DNA from: Dromiciops gliroides
Taxonomy: Eukaryota > Chordata > Mammalia > Microbiotheria > Microbiotheriidae
Length of the DNA: 64,000 bases
Assembly (NCBI RefSeq): GCF_019393635.1
Contig: NC_057866.1
Coordinates: forward strand, 10,054,223 to 10,118,222
Direction: 5' to 3'
The number at the start of each line of letters is the position of its first letter. Position 1 is the stretch's first letter. The notes below the pieces were generated by a model. The model was given only the letters and a program-made list of their open reading frames with translations, made no database searches and had not been told where the DNA came from. The position numbers and the translations under genes were made by a program. Positions 22,980 through 34,559 of this stretch are shown one piece after another.

Positions 22980-23562
22980 TTCCTCCTCTTTTCAGTGAAC
23001 CCCAAATCGGGAAAATCCACATAAAAATGTTTAGCCTTCCCTTCGTGCCAGAGAAGTCTGACTTTTTTCTTTTTCTTTTTTGGGGTATTTACAGTACCCT
23101 ACTGTAAAATTTGGGCTAAATATTTGGTCATAGTCATTGTTTTATCTGCTAGTCTTTGTCATCTCTGACTTCTGCCAAACTCTCCACAAGTTCTCATTGA
23201 ATTTCTCATGCTGACCTGTGTGTGATATATCAAAACCAAGGAAAAAGTCCAGATGTGGACGTGATAACTGTTCTTTGATTGTTTTAGTCATTCTGTAAAT
23301 ATTTTCCCAGTTCTGCCTACCTTGCTGGGTATCAGTTCAAACAACTTTTCACAAGGTTCTTTGAATTATTCCAATTCATTCCTTACCATACAATAATATC
23401 TCATTCCATTTATATTCCACAATTCATTCACTCGTTTCCCCAATCAGTGGACACCTAGTTTCCTTCCATTTCTTTGTTCTACCAAAAACAGCTGCTTTAA
23501 CTATTCTTGTACACATGGGACCTTTCCCTTTGTCTTTGAACTTCTTGGGATATATGCCCAGT
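22980..23562 (-). repeat. Old L1 3' fragment
   Basis: Diverged reverse L1: 'tattccacaattcattcact', 'gtttccccaatcagtggaca', 'cttgtacacatgggaccttt'. Confidence 0.6.
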
Positions 23563-23564
23563 AG

Positions 23565-23770
23565 TGATAGGCAGCTAGGCAGCGCAGTGGCTAGAACACA
23601 GGACTTAGAGTGAGGAAGGCTTGAGTTTAAATTCTGCCACAGACACCTATGAGCCGAGTGACCCTAGACACTTATTTCAGCCTCAGTTTCCTCCTCTGTA
23701 AAGTGAGGAAATGGAACTTGATGACCTCTAAGGTCCGTTCCGGCTCAAAATCTTTGATTCTGTGATCCTA
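23565..23770 (+). repeat. MON1/MIR-type SINE
   Basis: Forward, with a tRNA-like head 'gcagctaggcagcgcagtgg' and the tail 'gatgacctctaaggtccgtt' characteristic of MON1-type CORE-SINEs. Confidence 0.65.
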
Positions 23771-23818
23771 GAGTTATCATCGGAACAAAGAACAGATACT
23801 TTTAGATTATAATTCTAG

Positions 23819-23961
23819 GGGGCAGCTAGGTGGCGCAGTGGATAAAGCACTGGCCCTGGATTCAGGAGGACCTCAGTTCAAATCCGGCCTCAGACACTTG
23901 ACCCTTACTAGCTGTGTGACCCGGGGCAAGTCACTTAACCCTCATTGCCCAACCAAAAAAA
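23819..23961 (+). repeat. CORE-SINE (WSINE1/Mar-1-like)
   Basis: Complete forward copy: 'ggggcagctaggtggcgcag' to 'ccctcattgccc' and a short A-tail. No clear target-site duplication. Confidence 0.88.
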
Positions 23962-26372
23962 CAGGTATGCTGCCCACCACCTATTGAGAGATGATATCAG
24001 ATCTGCTCCTTTAGAGACCTCTGCTAAGGGGCTATCTTCTTCAACAGGGCCTGGTCGAGGAGTCTTCCTCACCTTCCTCCAGGGACTCGGGTTTGCCACA
24101 GGTCATCGAAGAGATCTTCCTTCGTGCGTGCAGGTAAATTCACGTTCACCATAATTATGCAGAGACATCTCTTTCCCAACAGTTCAGGCCCTTTTTGGAA
24201 AGGAGTTGTCTGAACCATCCTGTGGAAAGGGAGACCTGCTGATTGAGGGGCACCTGAGCCGTCTCCCTGAGGGTATGGAGCTCTCTGAGGACGGGACAGA
24301 GATTCGAAGTCCTGGGCAGCTGAGCAGGGAGTGAAAGAAGGAAGGGTTGGAGGGGGCCCTCAGCAGCTAAGTCGTCCCGAGGGAGCTCCCCCAGTTCCTG
24401 TAAAGGAGACACTGATGTATCATAGACGCGGCTCCTAGCAGGGCGCCCGTGAGGAAGCCATCCTGGTTTCGTCCTTGGCTTGAGGAGCCAGGGTGGGCAC
24501 GAGGGGCTCTCTCACCTTTGGTCACTGGGGCCTGCTACAACATGGCATCATGGATTCTGTTTCCATATTGGCCATGGACACACATACCTTTGCCATCCTC
24601 TTAAGGGCATCTGCCCGGTGGTTCAGAACGATGGTAGATGCCGGCATGCCCCATAACACCATGCTCTCATGCAGTCACCATGACATCATTTCTCTGGCAG
24701 TGCTCGTCAGTGTCTCCTGGAAGCGTGGCCCCTTGGAAGTCTTTGCCCTGTCAGACCATGGCTCCCCGTAGCCCCGGGAAGGAGGGCAGAGGCAGGTGTG
24801 CTAGACTCTCCTCCTGACTTCAGCCATCGTTTTCATGGATAGGCATTAGCTGGGTTGACAACATCAGAGCAAACAGATAAGGTCGGGAAGAGCCATGGAG
24901 GTTCTTGTAAGAGGAGCTAGCATAGCAAAGTACCAGGGTACCCCCATCACCCCCCACCCTTACCTCCCCTCCTGGGACCTTGTTTTTTTTGGTGTTAACC
25001 ACATGGGACGTGTCAGGCAACTCCAAGGGTTTCCATTTGACCCTCCCTACAATGACTGACATAGATTTAGTTACCAACTCCCAAGGTCTTGTGATGCCTC
25101 ATCCCTGAGTGGTCTGCCCCACAAAGCCTCATGAAAACTGGGAAGGTCCTATGGAACTGTTACTGGTGCCATGTTCATGGTGCCCCTTATATCTGAGGCC
25201 AGGGGCCTTAGGTGACACCTTAGGCTTGGGTGAAGCTGAAAGGCCCTGCCTGCCCCCTGCCAGTCCTAGTACTTCCATTGTCTGGCCATCTATTTGCTTA
25301 TAAACCCCATGGTTTAGGCATGGATGAAGCTGTCTGCTCTCCTAGCAGAGCAAGGTGCCTTCTTCTACCAGGTCTGCACTGCCACTGGCTAATCTCCCAC
25401 TTAGCCTTCTTCATCACTTGATCTGCCCATGACTTTATGGTGGCTAGTGACTCCCCACAGCTGGGGCTTCACCCAGCAAATAGAATCTTACTGCCCTTGA
25501 CGAGCTGGTCCTAGATTGGGGGCTGGAGATGGGAGAGGAGGGAGGATGATTCGTCAAGGTGTGTGGCGTGGGTCCAGTCCACCAGATCCATCTCTCAGGA
25601 GTCTTACCTGTTTTGTGGCTGCCCCTCAATAAGGAATTAGAAGGAATTAGCCTTGACAGTGCCAAGTATGTAAAAGTAGCCATCTTAACCACCTAAAATG
25701 GGACAAAGGACAGTTCCCATCTGGAGCTTCTGTTGATTTAAGTCTCCCGTGAGCTCAACCCACTCAAGAAGCTCATGGTACTCTCAATCTGTATCAGTCT
25801 CATCCGACCTTGCCCTCAGTGGCCTCATCCCAGCATCCCACCTGGTGAATTCTTGAACCTTCCTTGTATCTTGGTGGCAAATCTCCCAACCTGCCCTCCT
25901 GGAGGAGGAAGAGTCCAAGCCCAAGGTTTACTTGTCTCCTTGGCGTGTTCCCAGTTCTCCTCACTCCTGCTCCATTCTCTTCTGTTATAGCCCTGATCTC
26001 ATCGGGATTCTGCACATTTCCCATCCAGACCTCTGGGTTGGAGACCATACTTCCTGTCTGAAGATTGTCAGGCCATGCCCCCGTCAGCTTCGCCCTTTTT
26101 ACCTGTGCCACATGTTGCTAAGCTCATGAGTAAGTCTGCCTGTGAAGCCCAGGCCCCAGAAAGCAAGAGCTCTGTCCGTGAATGCTACGTGGCAGATGCT
26201 ACTCTCATTTTTCTTAGGCTCCTCATCTCTCTTTCCAAAGATTGTTAGCAAAAGCTCGTGGACCCCAGGGTCTCTGCCCTTAGGCACCCTTTCTGGCCTG
26301 TTAAGTAGGACACGTGCCCACAGGGGCCCCAGAACCAGGATGTTGGGCCGCCTTTGTGGAATCAGTGGATCT
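23962..26372. other. Unassigned 2.4-kb stretch in U1, possible old retroviral relic
   Basis: No repeat or gene is recognised with confidence. It is GC-moderate and lacks the SINE/L1 load of its surroundings. A minus-strand patch near 25,080-24,970 reads like the pro/pol junction of some endogenous retroviruses (LELPDTSHVVNTK, then a VPGG), and another near 25,450 (SWADQVMKKAKWEISQW) also looks once-coding. If real, this is a badly broken, ancient ERV interior without recognisable LTRs. I see no counterpart in U2. Treat it as a weak hint. Confidence 0.2.
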
Positions 26373-26527
26373 GGGGGGCAGCTAGATGGTGCAGTGGTTA
26401 AAGCACCGGCCCTGGATTCAGGAGTACCTGAGTTCAAATCCAGCCTCAGACACTTGACACTTACTGTGTGACCCTGGGCAAGTCACTTAACCCCCATTGC
26501 CTGCAAAAAAAAAAAAAAAAAAAAAGA
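26373..26527 (+). repeat. CORE-SINE (WSINE1/Mar-1-like)
   Basis: Forward copy with a 24-base-class A-tail, flanked by the exact duplication GGAATCAGTGGATCT (26358-26372 and 26528-26542). Confidence 0.93.
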
Positions 26528-26690
26528 GGAATCAGTGGATCTTCCACATTACTGTACTGGTCCGGCCCCCATAGTCAGGAGGTCACTCTAATGCAGGCCT
26601 GCTGAGGAATACCTGGTGGTGGGTCCAGTGGCTCTTGCTCAGTAACTGATGTAGCCCATGTGAGCAAAAGTGCTTCAGGGTACTCGGTTC

Positions 26691-26848
26691 TTTTTTTTTT
26701 TTTTTTTTTTTTAGTGAGACAATTGGGGTCAAGTGACTTGCCCAGGGTCACACAGCTAGTAAGTGTTAAGTGTCTGAGGCTGGACTCGAACTCAGGTACT
26801 CCTGAATCCAGGACCGGTGCTCCATCCACTGCGCCACCTAGCCGCCCC
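26691..26848 (-). repeat. CORE-SINE (WSINE1/Mar-1-like)
   Basis: Inverted copy with poly(T), flanked by TACTCGGTTC and TACTCGGTCC. Confidence 0.9.
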
Positions 26849-26989
26849 TACTCGGTCCTTTTTAAGAGGGGAGCGCTGAGTCCAAAAGGCTGACCTAGGT
26901 GATGCAGAAGCTCATCAGGGCAGTGCCTAGGACCCTGACGCCACACACCCCCACCCACCCCCCCCACCCCCCCGTGCCAGTCAGGTGTC

Positions 26990-27350
26990 TGATCATCTCC
27001 CCTGCATTTTAGGGGAAAGGAAGCACCGTCAGCATTGGCAAGGCAGAGACCCTGACATTGTTTAGTACCTTTAGAGGAGAAAGAGGTAGCAGTGGCAGGG
27101 GCTAGAAGAGTCCTTCCACAGAAGGTTGCTTTTGAGCTAAGACCTGAAGAAAGCCAGGGCTTTATGAAGAAGGAGGAAAGCCTTCTAGGCATGGGAGACT
27201 GTTAGGGCAAAGAGACCTGGAGTGAGAGACAAGCGGCATGTGTGAGAAAATACCGACAAGCTTAGTGTAGCTGGTCCATAGAATTTATGGAGGGCAATAG
27301 GGGTAGACTGCAGAGAGAGCAAGGGGCCAAACACATTCAGGCCTAGGCGT
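26990..27350 (+). repeat. Old L2/L3-type LINE piece
   Basis: Phrases such as 'gctaagacctgaagaaagcc' and 'gcatgggagactgttagggc' match the same old LINE class as 16,840-17,345. Subfamily uncertain. Confidence 0.4.
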
Positions 27351-27367
27351 TAGTAACATTATTTTGG

Positions 27368-27538
27368 TTTTTTGGCGTTTTTTGTTTTGTTGTTGTTTTG
27401 GGGGGGGGGCAGTGGGGATTAAGTGACTTGCCCGGGATCACACAGCTAGTAAGTGTCAAGTGTCTGAGGCCAGATTTGAATTCAGGTCCTCCTGAATCCA
27501 GGGCCGGTGCTTTATCCACTGTGACACCTAGCTGCCCC
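27368..27538 (-). repeat. CORE-SINE (WSINE1/Mar-1-like)
   Basis: Inverted copy with a GTTTT-rich start, flanked by the exact 17-base duplication TAGTAACATTATTTTGG (27351-27367 and 27539-27555). Confidence 0.94.
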
Positions 27539-27629
27539 TAGTAACATTATTTTGGCATCTGATGAAGAGTATGAGTTGGAGTATGGTAAGCCATGAGGCA
27601 GGGACTATTGGGAGGCCATTGGAGCTAGA

Positions 27630-27830
27630 GGCAGCTGGCTAGGTGATGCATCAGCCAGAGCATGGAGTCAGGAAAGCTGGGTTTGAATCCTGCCTCAGAT
27701 ACTTAATAGCTTGGTGATCCGGAGCCAATCACTTCACCTCTGTTTGCCTCAGTTTCCTCATCTGTAAAATGGGGATAATAGTAGCACCTGCCTCCCAGGC
27801 TTTTTGTAAGGATCAAATGAGAGAATGTTT
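27630..27830 (+). repeat. MON1/MIR-type SINE
   Basis: Forward: 'gggtttgaatcctgcctcag', 'gcctcagtttcctcatctgt', 'ttttgtaaggatcaaatgag'. Confidence 0.7.
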
Positions 27831-27831
27831 T

Positions 27832-28780
27832 TATTTTATTTGTATTCATTTTAAACTTCACTACAAAAGGAGAAAAGAAAAACATTTCCATGTACACAGC
27901 AGAACCCAAGAGAGGATTCAGTATAAAACCATGCATTTCCCTTTCACAGAAAACTCTGTAATAAATGTTGTACATTGTTTTCAAAGCTTCCCAGCTTGTT
28001 TGTGCTCCCTTCTAGGTTTTCTTTTGTTCTCTGCTGTCCTTTTTTTTTCTCCTTCCCCCTAAGAGAAGGCTATAATTAAGTGTGAATATATGTACATGTA
28101 CATACATATCTATAAACATCCACATATGTATACACATGCACAAACATACATAGACGTCATACCATACGATGCATATTTCTATTTTTCAGTTCTTCCTCTG
28201 CAGGTGTATAGCATCTTCCTTCATATGGCCAAGTCTTTCCATGTTTTCTAAATCAGCCAGCTCACCATTGCGTATATCACAACAGTATTCCATCACAATC
28301 ATATCCTAGCTGAGAGACTGTGATATAAAAGTTTTTTCTTCATTTCTGCTTTCCTTTTAATCTTGGTTACATGAGTTTTATTTGTACAAGAAAATTTTAA
28401 TTTAAAAGAATCAAAATTACCCATTTTATACTTCAACAGTGCTCTCTCCTTATAATTTGGTTTAAGGCCTGGTACTACTGTATCTCCTTCCTTTACATTT
28501 TTTCCTTAGTTTCTTTGAAATTCTTGACCTTTTGTTCTTCTGAATGTTGAGATTTTTTTCTAACTCAATAAAATGATTTTTCAGTAATTTAATTGGGATG
28601 GCATTGAATAAATAGATTAGTTAAATAAAATTGTCCTTTTTATTATATATTTAATATTTATTATATCATATATTTCTGTTATATATTATCCAGGAACAAT
28701 GACTATTTTTCCAATTATTTAAATCTGACTTTATTTGCATAAAGTGTTTTCTGTTTATGTTCATATCATTCCATTGTCTG
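27832..28780 (-). repeat. Degraded L1 pieces
   Basis: AT-rich reverse L1-like sequence, such as 'ctttccttttaatcttggtt' (also near 49,090) and 'ttgggatggcattgaataaa', which is an ORF2 phrase. Very diverged. Confidence 0.5.
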
Positions 28781-29229
28781 TTTTGGCAGGGTGACATAAT
28801 ATTTTTGAAGTGCAATATAAGTGCTTGCTATTATTATTGTTATCGCAACAGTCCATGTGAAAGATGATAAGAGCCTAAACTGTGGGGTACAGTATAAGGG
28901 TTGTGTGTTCCCCTTGTCATACAAGTTTCCTTCTGTTAAGTTTGTTGACATGAGATAAAGAAAGGGAGTGGCTAGGCAGGCCTTGAAGCAATTCCAGGAG
29001 GGCAGGAGTGTGGAAGGAAAGCCCAGCTATCAGTCACACACTCTCAGAGGCAAACATTTTCCTTTTCGATGTTATCAACTACAAGAAACAGATGATGGAG
29101 ATTTCTGTTGGCCCTGTGACCCCATGTGGTAGGAAGAGGCGATGATTCTCTCCCAGGTCTGCTGCCGGGGGGTCTGGCCCCTAATTCTGCACTGGCACAG
29201 CTGTGTTTGGGTGCGGGGGGGGGGGGGGG
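28781..29229. other. Intergenic, no gene seen
   Basis: Sequence left of the U2 similarity. No domain-bearing frame. A 16-base-class G-run lies at about 29,214-29,230. Confidence 0.4.
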
Positions 29230-29599
29230 CACTAAGCAAGGCCAGAATGACCTTAAACAGTTCACCTTGTTTCTGTCACTGGGTTCTAGAATTTCTTCTG
29301 CTTCCCCCGTAGGATGCCCAGGAGTCCAAATAAAAGCCAGAGAAATGAGAAGGAAAGCAATGGCTTCTCCTAGAACTGGGCTACACAAGGAACACCCCCA
29401 CCCACAGTAAAACTTAACTGATTATTGCTTCATGTATATCTCCCAAGCAACGAGAGAAGACTCCAGCTGTGCAGGATGCCAGGAAGTACCTTTGGTCCCT
29501 GCCCCTTGCCCACCGTTAGCCAAGGTAGCTGGGCCTATCTCTTCCAGGTCTGGTGTGCCCATTTATGTAGGGCTTTGTCCCACCAGCTCTGTGGAGGAG

Positions 29600-29750
29600 G
29601 CGAGAGAAAGGTTATTCTCCTCATTTTAGAGGAGGAAGCTGAGGTGCAGAGATAGGAAGTGCCTAATCTGTGGTCCCAGATCTAGGAAGGGACAGAACCT
29701 GGACAAAGGAGCCCAAGTCTTCTGACTCCAAGCCCATTCTGTTCCATTTC
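29600..29750 (-). repeat. MIR SINE fragment
   Basis: Reverse MIR: 'tcattttagaggaggaagct', 'gaggtgcagagataggaagt', 'tcttctgactccaagcccat'. Confidence 0.55.
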
Positions 29751-30599
29751 TGTTAAGTACCTACCGTGTGCAGAACACAGGCTAGAATAATGGCCCTAGC
29801 CTCAAGGAGTTCTAATGGGGAATGAGACTTCGCATTTATAGTTAGCAGGGCCATAACTATGGTGTGGCAAATGGGACTTTGACTAAGGTCGAGGATGTGA
29901 CTGCATTTCTGCAGGGTAGAAACAACTGAGCTTAGCACCTAAGTAGCAAGAATAATTAATTAAAATGGAAGCCACTAGAGGTATGATTTCCCCCCTTCCC
30001 TTCACCCTCATCCCCCCTAGGTGAAACAGGAGAGCTCAAGTCCAGACCACTGGGGCCTGACACCAGTCCCTATTCACCCCTGACAGACTACCCACTGTAT
30101 GTGGTTCCTGCTGATAAGTGCATTAGAATGATCCACAGTAAGCCTGGAGGTCGGTCTTGAGGGGGTGGTGGGAGCCCATTTACTGACCGGGGATTCAGGA
30201 AGAGGTTCTTGGAGAAATGGGCTGTAAAGTTAGGAATTCAGGAGAAACGAGGAGGAATAACGTGCTAGGCATAGGGACTAGTGAGCCCTAAAAGCCTAGA
30301 GGTTGGAGGGAAGGAGTGGTATGGTGTGGTTTAGTTGGGGATGGGATGATGAGTTCACCCAGGTAAAGATGTGCCATGGGCAGCCAGTTTATACCTTCCA
30401 CTAGAACATACCTTTGGAGGAAATCCACAAGAACCACCACCAACTTTTCACCATACACTGACCGTGTCTCTGCAGAGGCATTGCTCCTCAGCTCTGGGCT
30501 GAGCTTTGACCCTGGGCATTCATCCTGCCAGGTACCAGCATGGCCTCCATTGGAAAAGACAGGGAGGTGAGCCTTAATCGCCTTCAGGGCTGGAGTAGT

Positions 30600-31700
30600 T
30601 TTCTCCATTACTTGACAAACTGCTCTGCTACTGTCCAGGACTTGGCCCTCGGGTCGATTTCCCCTAGGACTCTTCAGTGAGAGGCACAACAGTAGGGACA
30701 CAGAGATCCCTGGTATTCTAGCTGAAGCTGGATTCTTAACCTCTCCTGTTGTCCCCTGGCCTGAGGGGGACTTGGAAACATAGAATATGGGTAGAGAAAG
30801 AGACCCTGGACGTTAGATGTGAAAATTGAGGGGAGGGAGGTACCTTTAGAACACAGAATGGCAGGGTTGGGAGGGGCCCTAGAATATGGAACATTAGGGA
30901 TTAGAGGGGCTGATCCATAGAATACAGAGTGTGAGTGTGTGTGTGTGATCTCATTCAATTCATTCAGAGAAAACTGAAGCCTAAAAAAGAAAGGATTTGC
31001 CCAAGTTCCTACAAGAAATCAGTGGTTGAACCTTAGCTAGAGAAGCCAGTTAGCCCAGCCAACTTCACTCAGAGCAGGAAGGATACAGAGAGACCCAGCT
31101 CAAGAGACTGAAGTTCCCCAAAAGAATTCTGCCAACACCTGGGTTCAGCCTAATGTGGCCTACTCCAGGGGAACTCCAGAGGTGACTGGGATTTACCCTA
31201 TACCAGAGTGTGCAGCTCCCCTTGTCTGTTTAAGAGTAAAACCCCATAGCTCCCTAGCATCTGCAGCCATCATGAATCTTCCGTGATTCTGCTCCACAAG
31301 CGTGAGTCAGGCCTAAGCAGGCCCCCAGGTGGCAGTGGGCACTCACACCTCATGTGAACTTTTTGTGGAGTAGCTGTCCCACCAAGGAGACAGCAGTCGG
31401 CCTCCCTCTAAAGAGAATGCTTGCCTTTGCTTCAGGAAGGATGTGTTTGGAGACTGGCCGGAGCTTGGATGAGCCCGTAATTCAGAAAGGGCAGAGTAGT
31501 TTCCAGTGTACTTGGGTAGGAGAACTTTACCTGTGTACAGTCCCCAAGGCCAGCTCCGTCTGTGCCCCTGTGTCTGCCCACACTGCTCTGTGCAGATCTT
31601 TATAAAACACTGGCCTCGAATAGTAACATTTCTGTACGTTTTGTCTCCACATTGAGACTCGAGTTCCTAACAGGAAAAAACTGAGCTTGAATAGTGAGGA
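30600..31700. other. Intergenic part of U2, no gene seen
   Basis: Single-copy-looking sequence without a recognised repeat apart from a short (GT)n at about 30,930-30,947. Open frames at 31,354-31,605 and 30,701-30,288 have no domains. Confidence 0.4.
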
Positions 31701-31809
31701 CAACAACAAATAGTAACAGTCTCTTAAAAGATTGCAAAGCACCTTAAAAACGTTACCCCCCCCCTTTCGTCCGCAACACTAGGAGGTGGGTGTGGTATTT
31801 ATTTCCATT

Positions 31810-32035
31810 TTATAGATCAGTTGGTTTCAGGCCTATCCAACTCTCCGTGACCCCATTTGGAGTTTTCTTAACAAAAATCCTAGAGTGTTTTGCCATTTCC
31901 TTCTCTAGCTCATTTGACAGATGAGGAAACTGAGGCAGACAGGATGAAATGACTTGCCCAGGGTCACACAGCTAGTGTCTGAGGCAGGGTTTGAACTCAG
32001 GACTTCCTGTCTCCAGGCCCAACCATCCCAAGGCC
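31810..32035 (-). repeat. Mar-1 SINE, reverse
   Basis: Tail 'ccccatttggagttttctta', middle 'gatgaggaaactgaggcaga', head side 'gaactcaggacttcctgtct'. Confidence 0.75.
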
Positions 32036-32800
32036 TTCCCAACTCTGACATTCTTTGTCATCATTCCCCCGTGTTGGTTCTTAAGTGCTCCCAAGTCTCA
32101 GTGTGACTGGACACAACGGTTGCTCCCCTGATGTTTGCTAAATCAAGGAAGGTTCAGTGAATCCACAAAGTGGGGAGAGCAAACCCCCTCCATGACTGGC
32201 AGCAGGGGAAGTGCCTGACAGCTTAGTGTTGGGTGAATCAGATTATGTTGTGTGTACTCACAATAAGCGTAAAGTCTTATACTAGGGTTCAGACACCAGT
32301 TTCACACACACCATGCAGGGAAGGGCTCAGAGCACATTCATGCTGCTCAGAAAGAACTGGGGATTTAAGTGGCCTTCAGGGCGAATGGCCGGCAATGATG
32401 TAGTGTGACTGTCCAGGAGACCGTTGGTCCAAGGTGAGGGAGAGGACAGTCCTGCTCTGTACCCCTCTGATCCCATCTGCTGGGCTTTGGCTAGCAGTGG
32501 TGGGCTCCATGTTGTGGGGTCATTGAAAGCAAGTGACCAGTGAGAAAATGTGCTTCCACCAGGGTGGGGCGGGGTGTGCATACAGCATCACACCGTTCAG
32601 ACACTTGGAATTGTCCAGCCTCATTTTACTAGGGGGTAGAAGAGGAAGAAGAATGATCTTTGCTGTAAAAAAAGAGGAACATCAATAAAGTGCTGTTTTT
32701 TTTAAATGAGAACTTTGGCAAACTGGAAGTGTCCCAAAAAGGACCACATCGATGGGGAAGGGCCTCGAGATATTCAGCACCAACGTTGTCGTTGTCATCG
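32036..32800. other. Intergenic part of U2, no gene seen
   Basis: No recognised gene, repeat or RNA in this stretch. Confidence 0.35.
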
Positions 32801-32802
32801 GC

Positions 32803-32838
32803 ATCATCCCCATCCCCATCCCCATCCCCATCCCCACT
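32803..32838 (+). repeat. (CCCCAT)n hexanucleotide microsatellite
   Basis: Five to six tandem CCCCAT units, interrupted once at the left edge. Confidence 0.9.
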
Positions 32839-32849
32839 GTGATGCGAGC

Positions 32850-33018
32850 TAGCTTTCATATAGCACTTCAGCACTTGCAAAGTGCTTTACCAATTTCTGA
32901 CTGATCCTCAGTCACTCTGGGAGGTGGCTGTTGTTTTTATCCCTGTTTTACAAATAAAGAAACTGAGGCAAGTTCATAGCCATCTGGTGCTCTATCCACT
33001 GTGCCCCCCAGCTGCCTG
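32850..33018 (-). repeat. MIR SINE, reverse
   Basis: Phrases 'cacttgcaaagtgctttacc', 'ctgttttacaaataaagaaa' and 'ctctatccactgtgcccccc'. Confidence 0.6.
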
Positions 33019-34559
33019 CTTGTGCCTTAACCAAATAAAGGAAGAGAGACAATTGTTGGCCACTAGAGCCAAGGTCACAGGCTTTGCCTCCACTGCCAAC
33101 TTGTAAAGTGGCTTCATGAGGGTAACTCTTTGTGTGAACCTTCTAGTTGCCAGGGGGGTTGTGGGTGGGCAGGGGACTATGTAAAAAATGGCAGTTTTTA
33201 GACTGCCATTTGGTGTCCTTTTTCATTGACCAATGGACGGACATGTTGCTGGAGGCCTTGAACCATATCAGTCTTCACCTTCTTGCTGTAAATAAAACCA
33301 GACCAAGAAGATGGTGGAACTAAATGGAAAGATGTGCTGTGTACTCAGATGGACCATGTCTGCATTCCATAGATGAGACTCCAGGTTTATCACTGACTAG
33401 AGAGGTGGCACCATCCCCGAATTCATTTTAGAATATAAGACGAATAGGAAGGTCCTCAAAGCCTTGCTATGTAAATGGCCCTTATATACCTGGTCCACTC
33501 TGACCAGGTCCTCTTCAGCCTCCTCAGTAGCTTCCACTGCAAGCCTTACCCAGTACCACTGCAGACACCTCCTTGCTCCCTTGAGGCAGTCTGACCCGGA
33601 CTTCCTCACTTCCTGCAGTTTTACTGCCCCTCCTCAGCTGGACCATCCACCCAGATGAGCTAACAAATGTCCATCCAAAGACAGGCTCTGCTTTGTGCCA
33701 GTCTCCTCCTAGCCATTAAGGGTTATTCCTCTTTTGGTCCAGCACCAATGAGGTACTTGGGTCTCTATGGTTTCCTCTAAGCTCCCACCATTCAGAATCC
33801 AGATCAGTTGCTCCCCAGAACAACAGGTTTCAATGGCACAGCCAAGTCAAATCTCAAGCCCTTCTTGGGGTGGGGGGTGCGTACTTGATGTCCCCAGGAA
33901 CTTGTGAACAATCAAATGTCTGTACCAGTTCACAAGATACTAACTGGGTGGGGCTTCCCCCTTTGCCTCACATCTCCCACACATCCCTTAATGTCCCTTT
34001 CCATAGTTTCACAATATCCTTATTGCTACCGCAGGACAAAGGAGGGGAGCCCTGCAGGGTTGGAGCAATGAATGCAGCCTCTACCCAGCATCCCTGCAAT
34101 GGTCTCAAGTAGGTTCCTAGGCAGTCATGGCCACTCGCATCGGGCAGCCTGAGGGATTCAGGGGGTGTGTCAGGAGGGACAGGAAGGTTGCCTGGAAGTA
34201 ACAACTAAGACTTTTCCTTCTGAGGTTACTTTGTTTCCTTGTCTGTATCTGGTTATCTATTTGTACCTACAGTCTTCCATGAGAATGTAGATTTGTGGGC
34301 AGACTGTGTCACCTGGGTCTTTTTAATACTGCCCCCTGGCATACATGCTTAGGTGCCTAGTGATTGAAGGTGCTCCAGCCTCTACCTCACCTTGCTCCCC
34401 TCTCCTGTGAGAGGGTGCAGTGGGGAGATGGGCAAAAGCAGAGACAAGGACAGAGGAACTGCCCTGGACTACATGGGTATGGAAGTTCGTGGCCTAGGGA
34501 GGGGTTGCTCCTAACCTAAGGTCACACTGCACACCTCAGGAGCAGAACGAGACTCCACC

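Larger units (their letters stand above)
14460..22990 (+). repeat. Tandem unit U1 (first copy of SYVN1-upstream region)
   Basis: Colinear similarity to two further blocks at about 29.23-38.62 kb and 43.34-51.54 kb. Anchors outside common repeats are: 14,810-14,930 with 29,460-29,560; 17,355-18,060 with 33,260-33,860; 19,330-19,560 with 33,900-34,180 and 49,965-50,260; the promoter-like block 20,410-20,600 with 36,060-36,310 and 51,310-51,540; and 22,365-22,990 with 37,560-38,600. Boundaries are approximate, as I aligned by eye. Confidence 0.75.

Noticed and set aside
32629-32880. Asp/Gly-rich frame GDGDGDGDD
   Set aside because: Encoded by the (CCCCAT)n microsatellite read in reverse.
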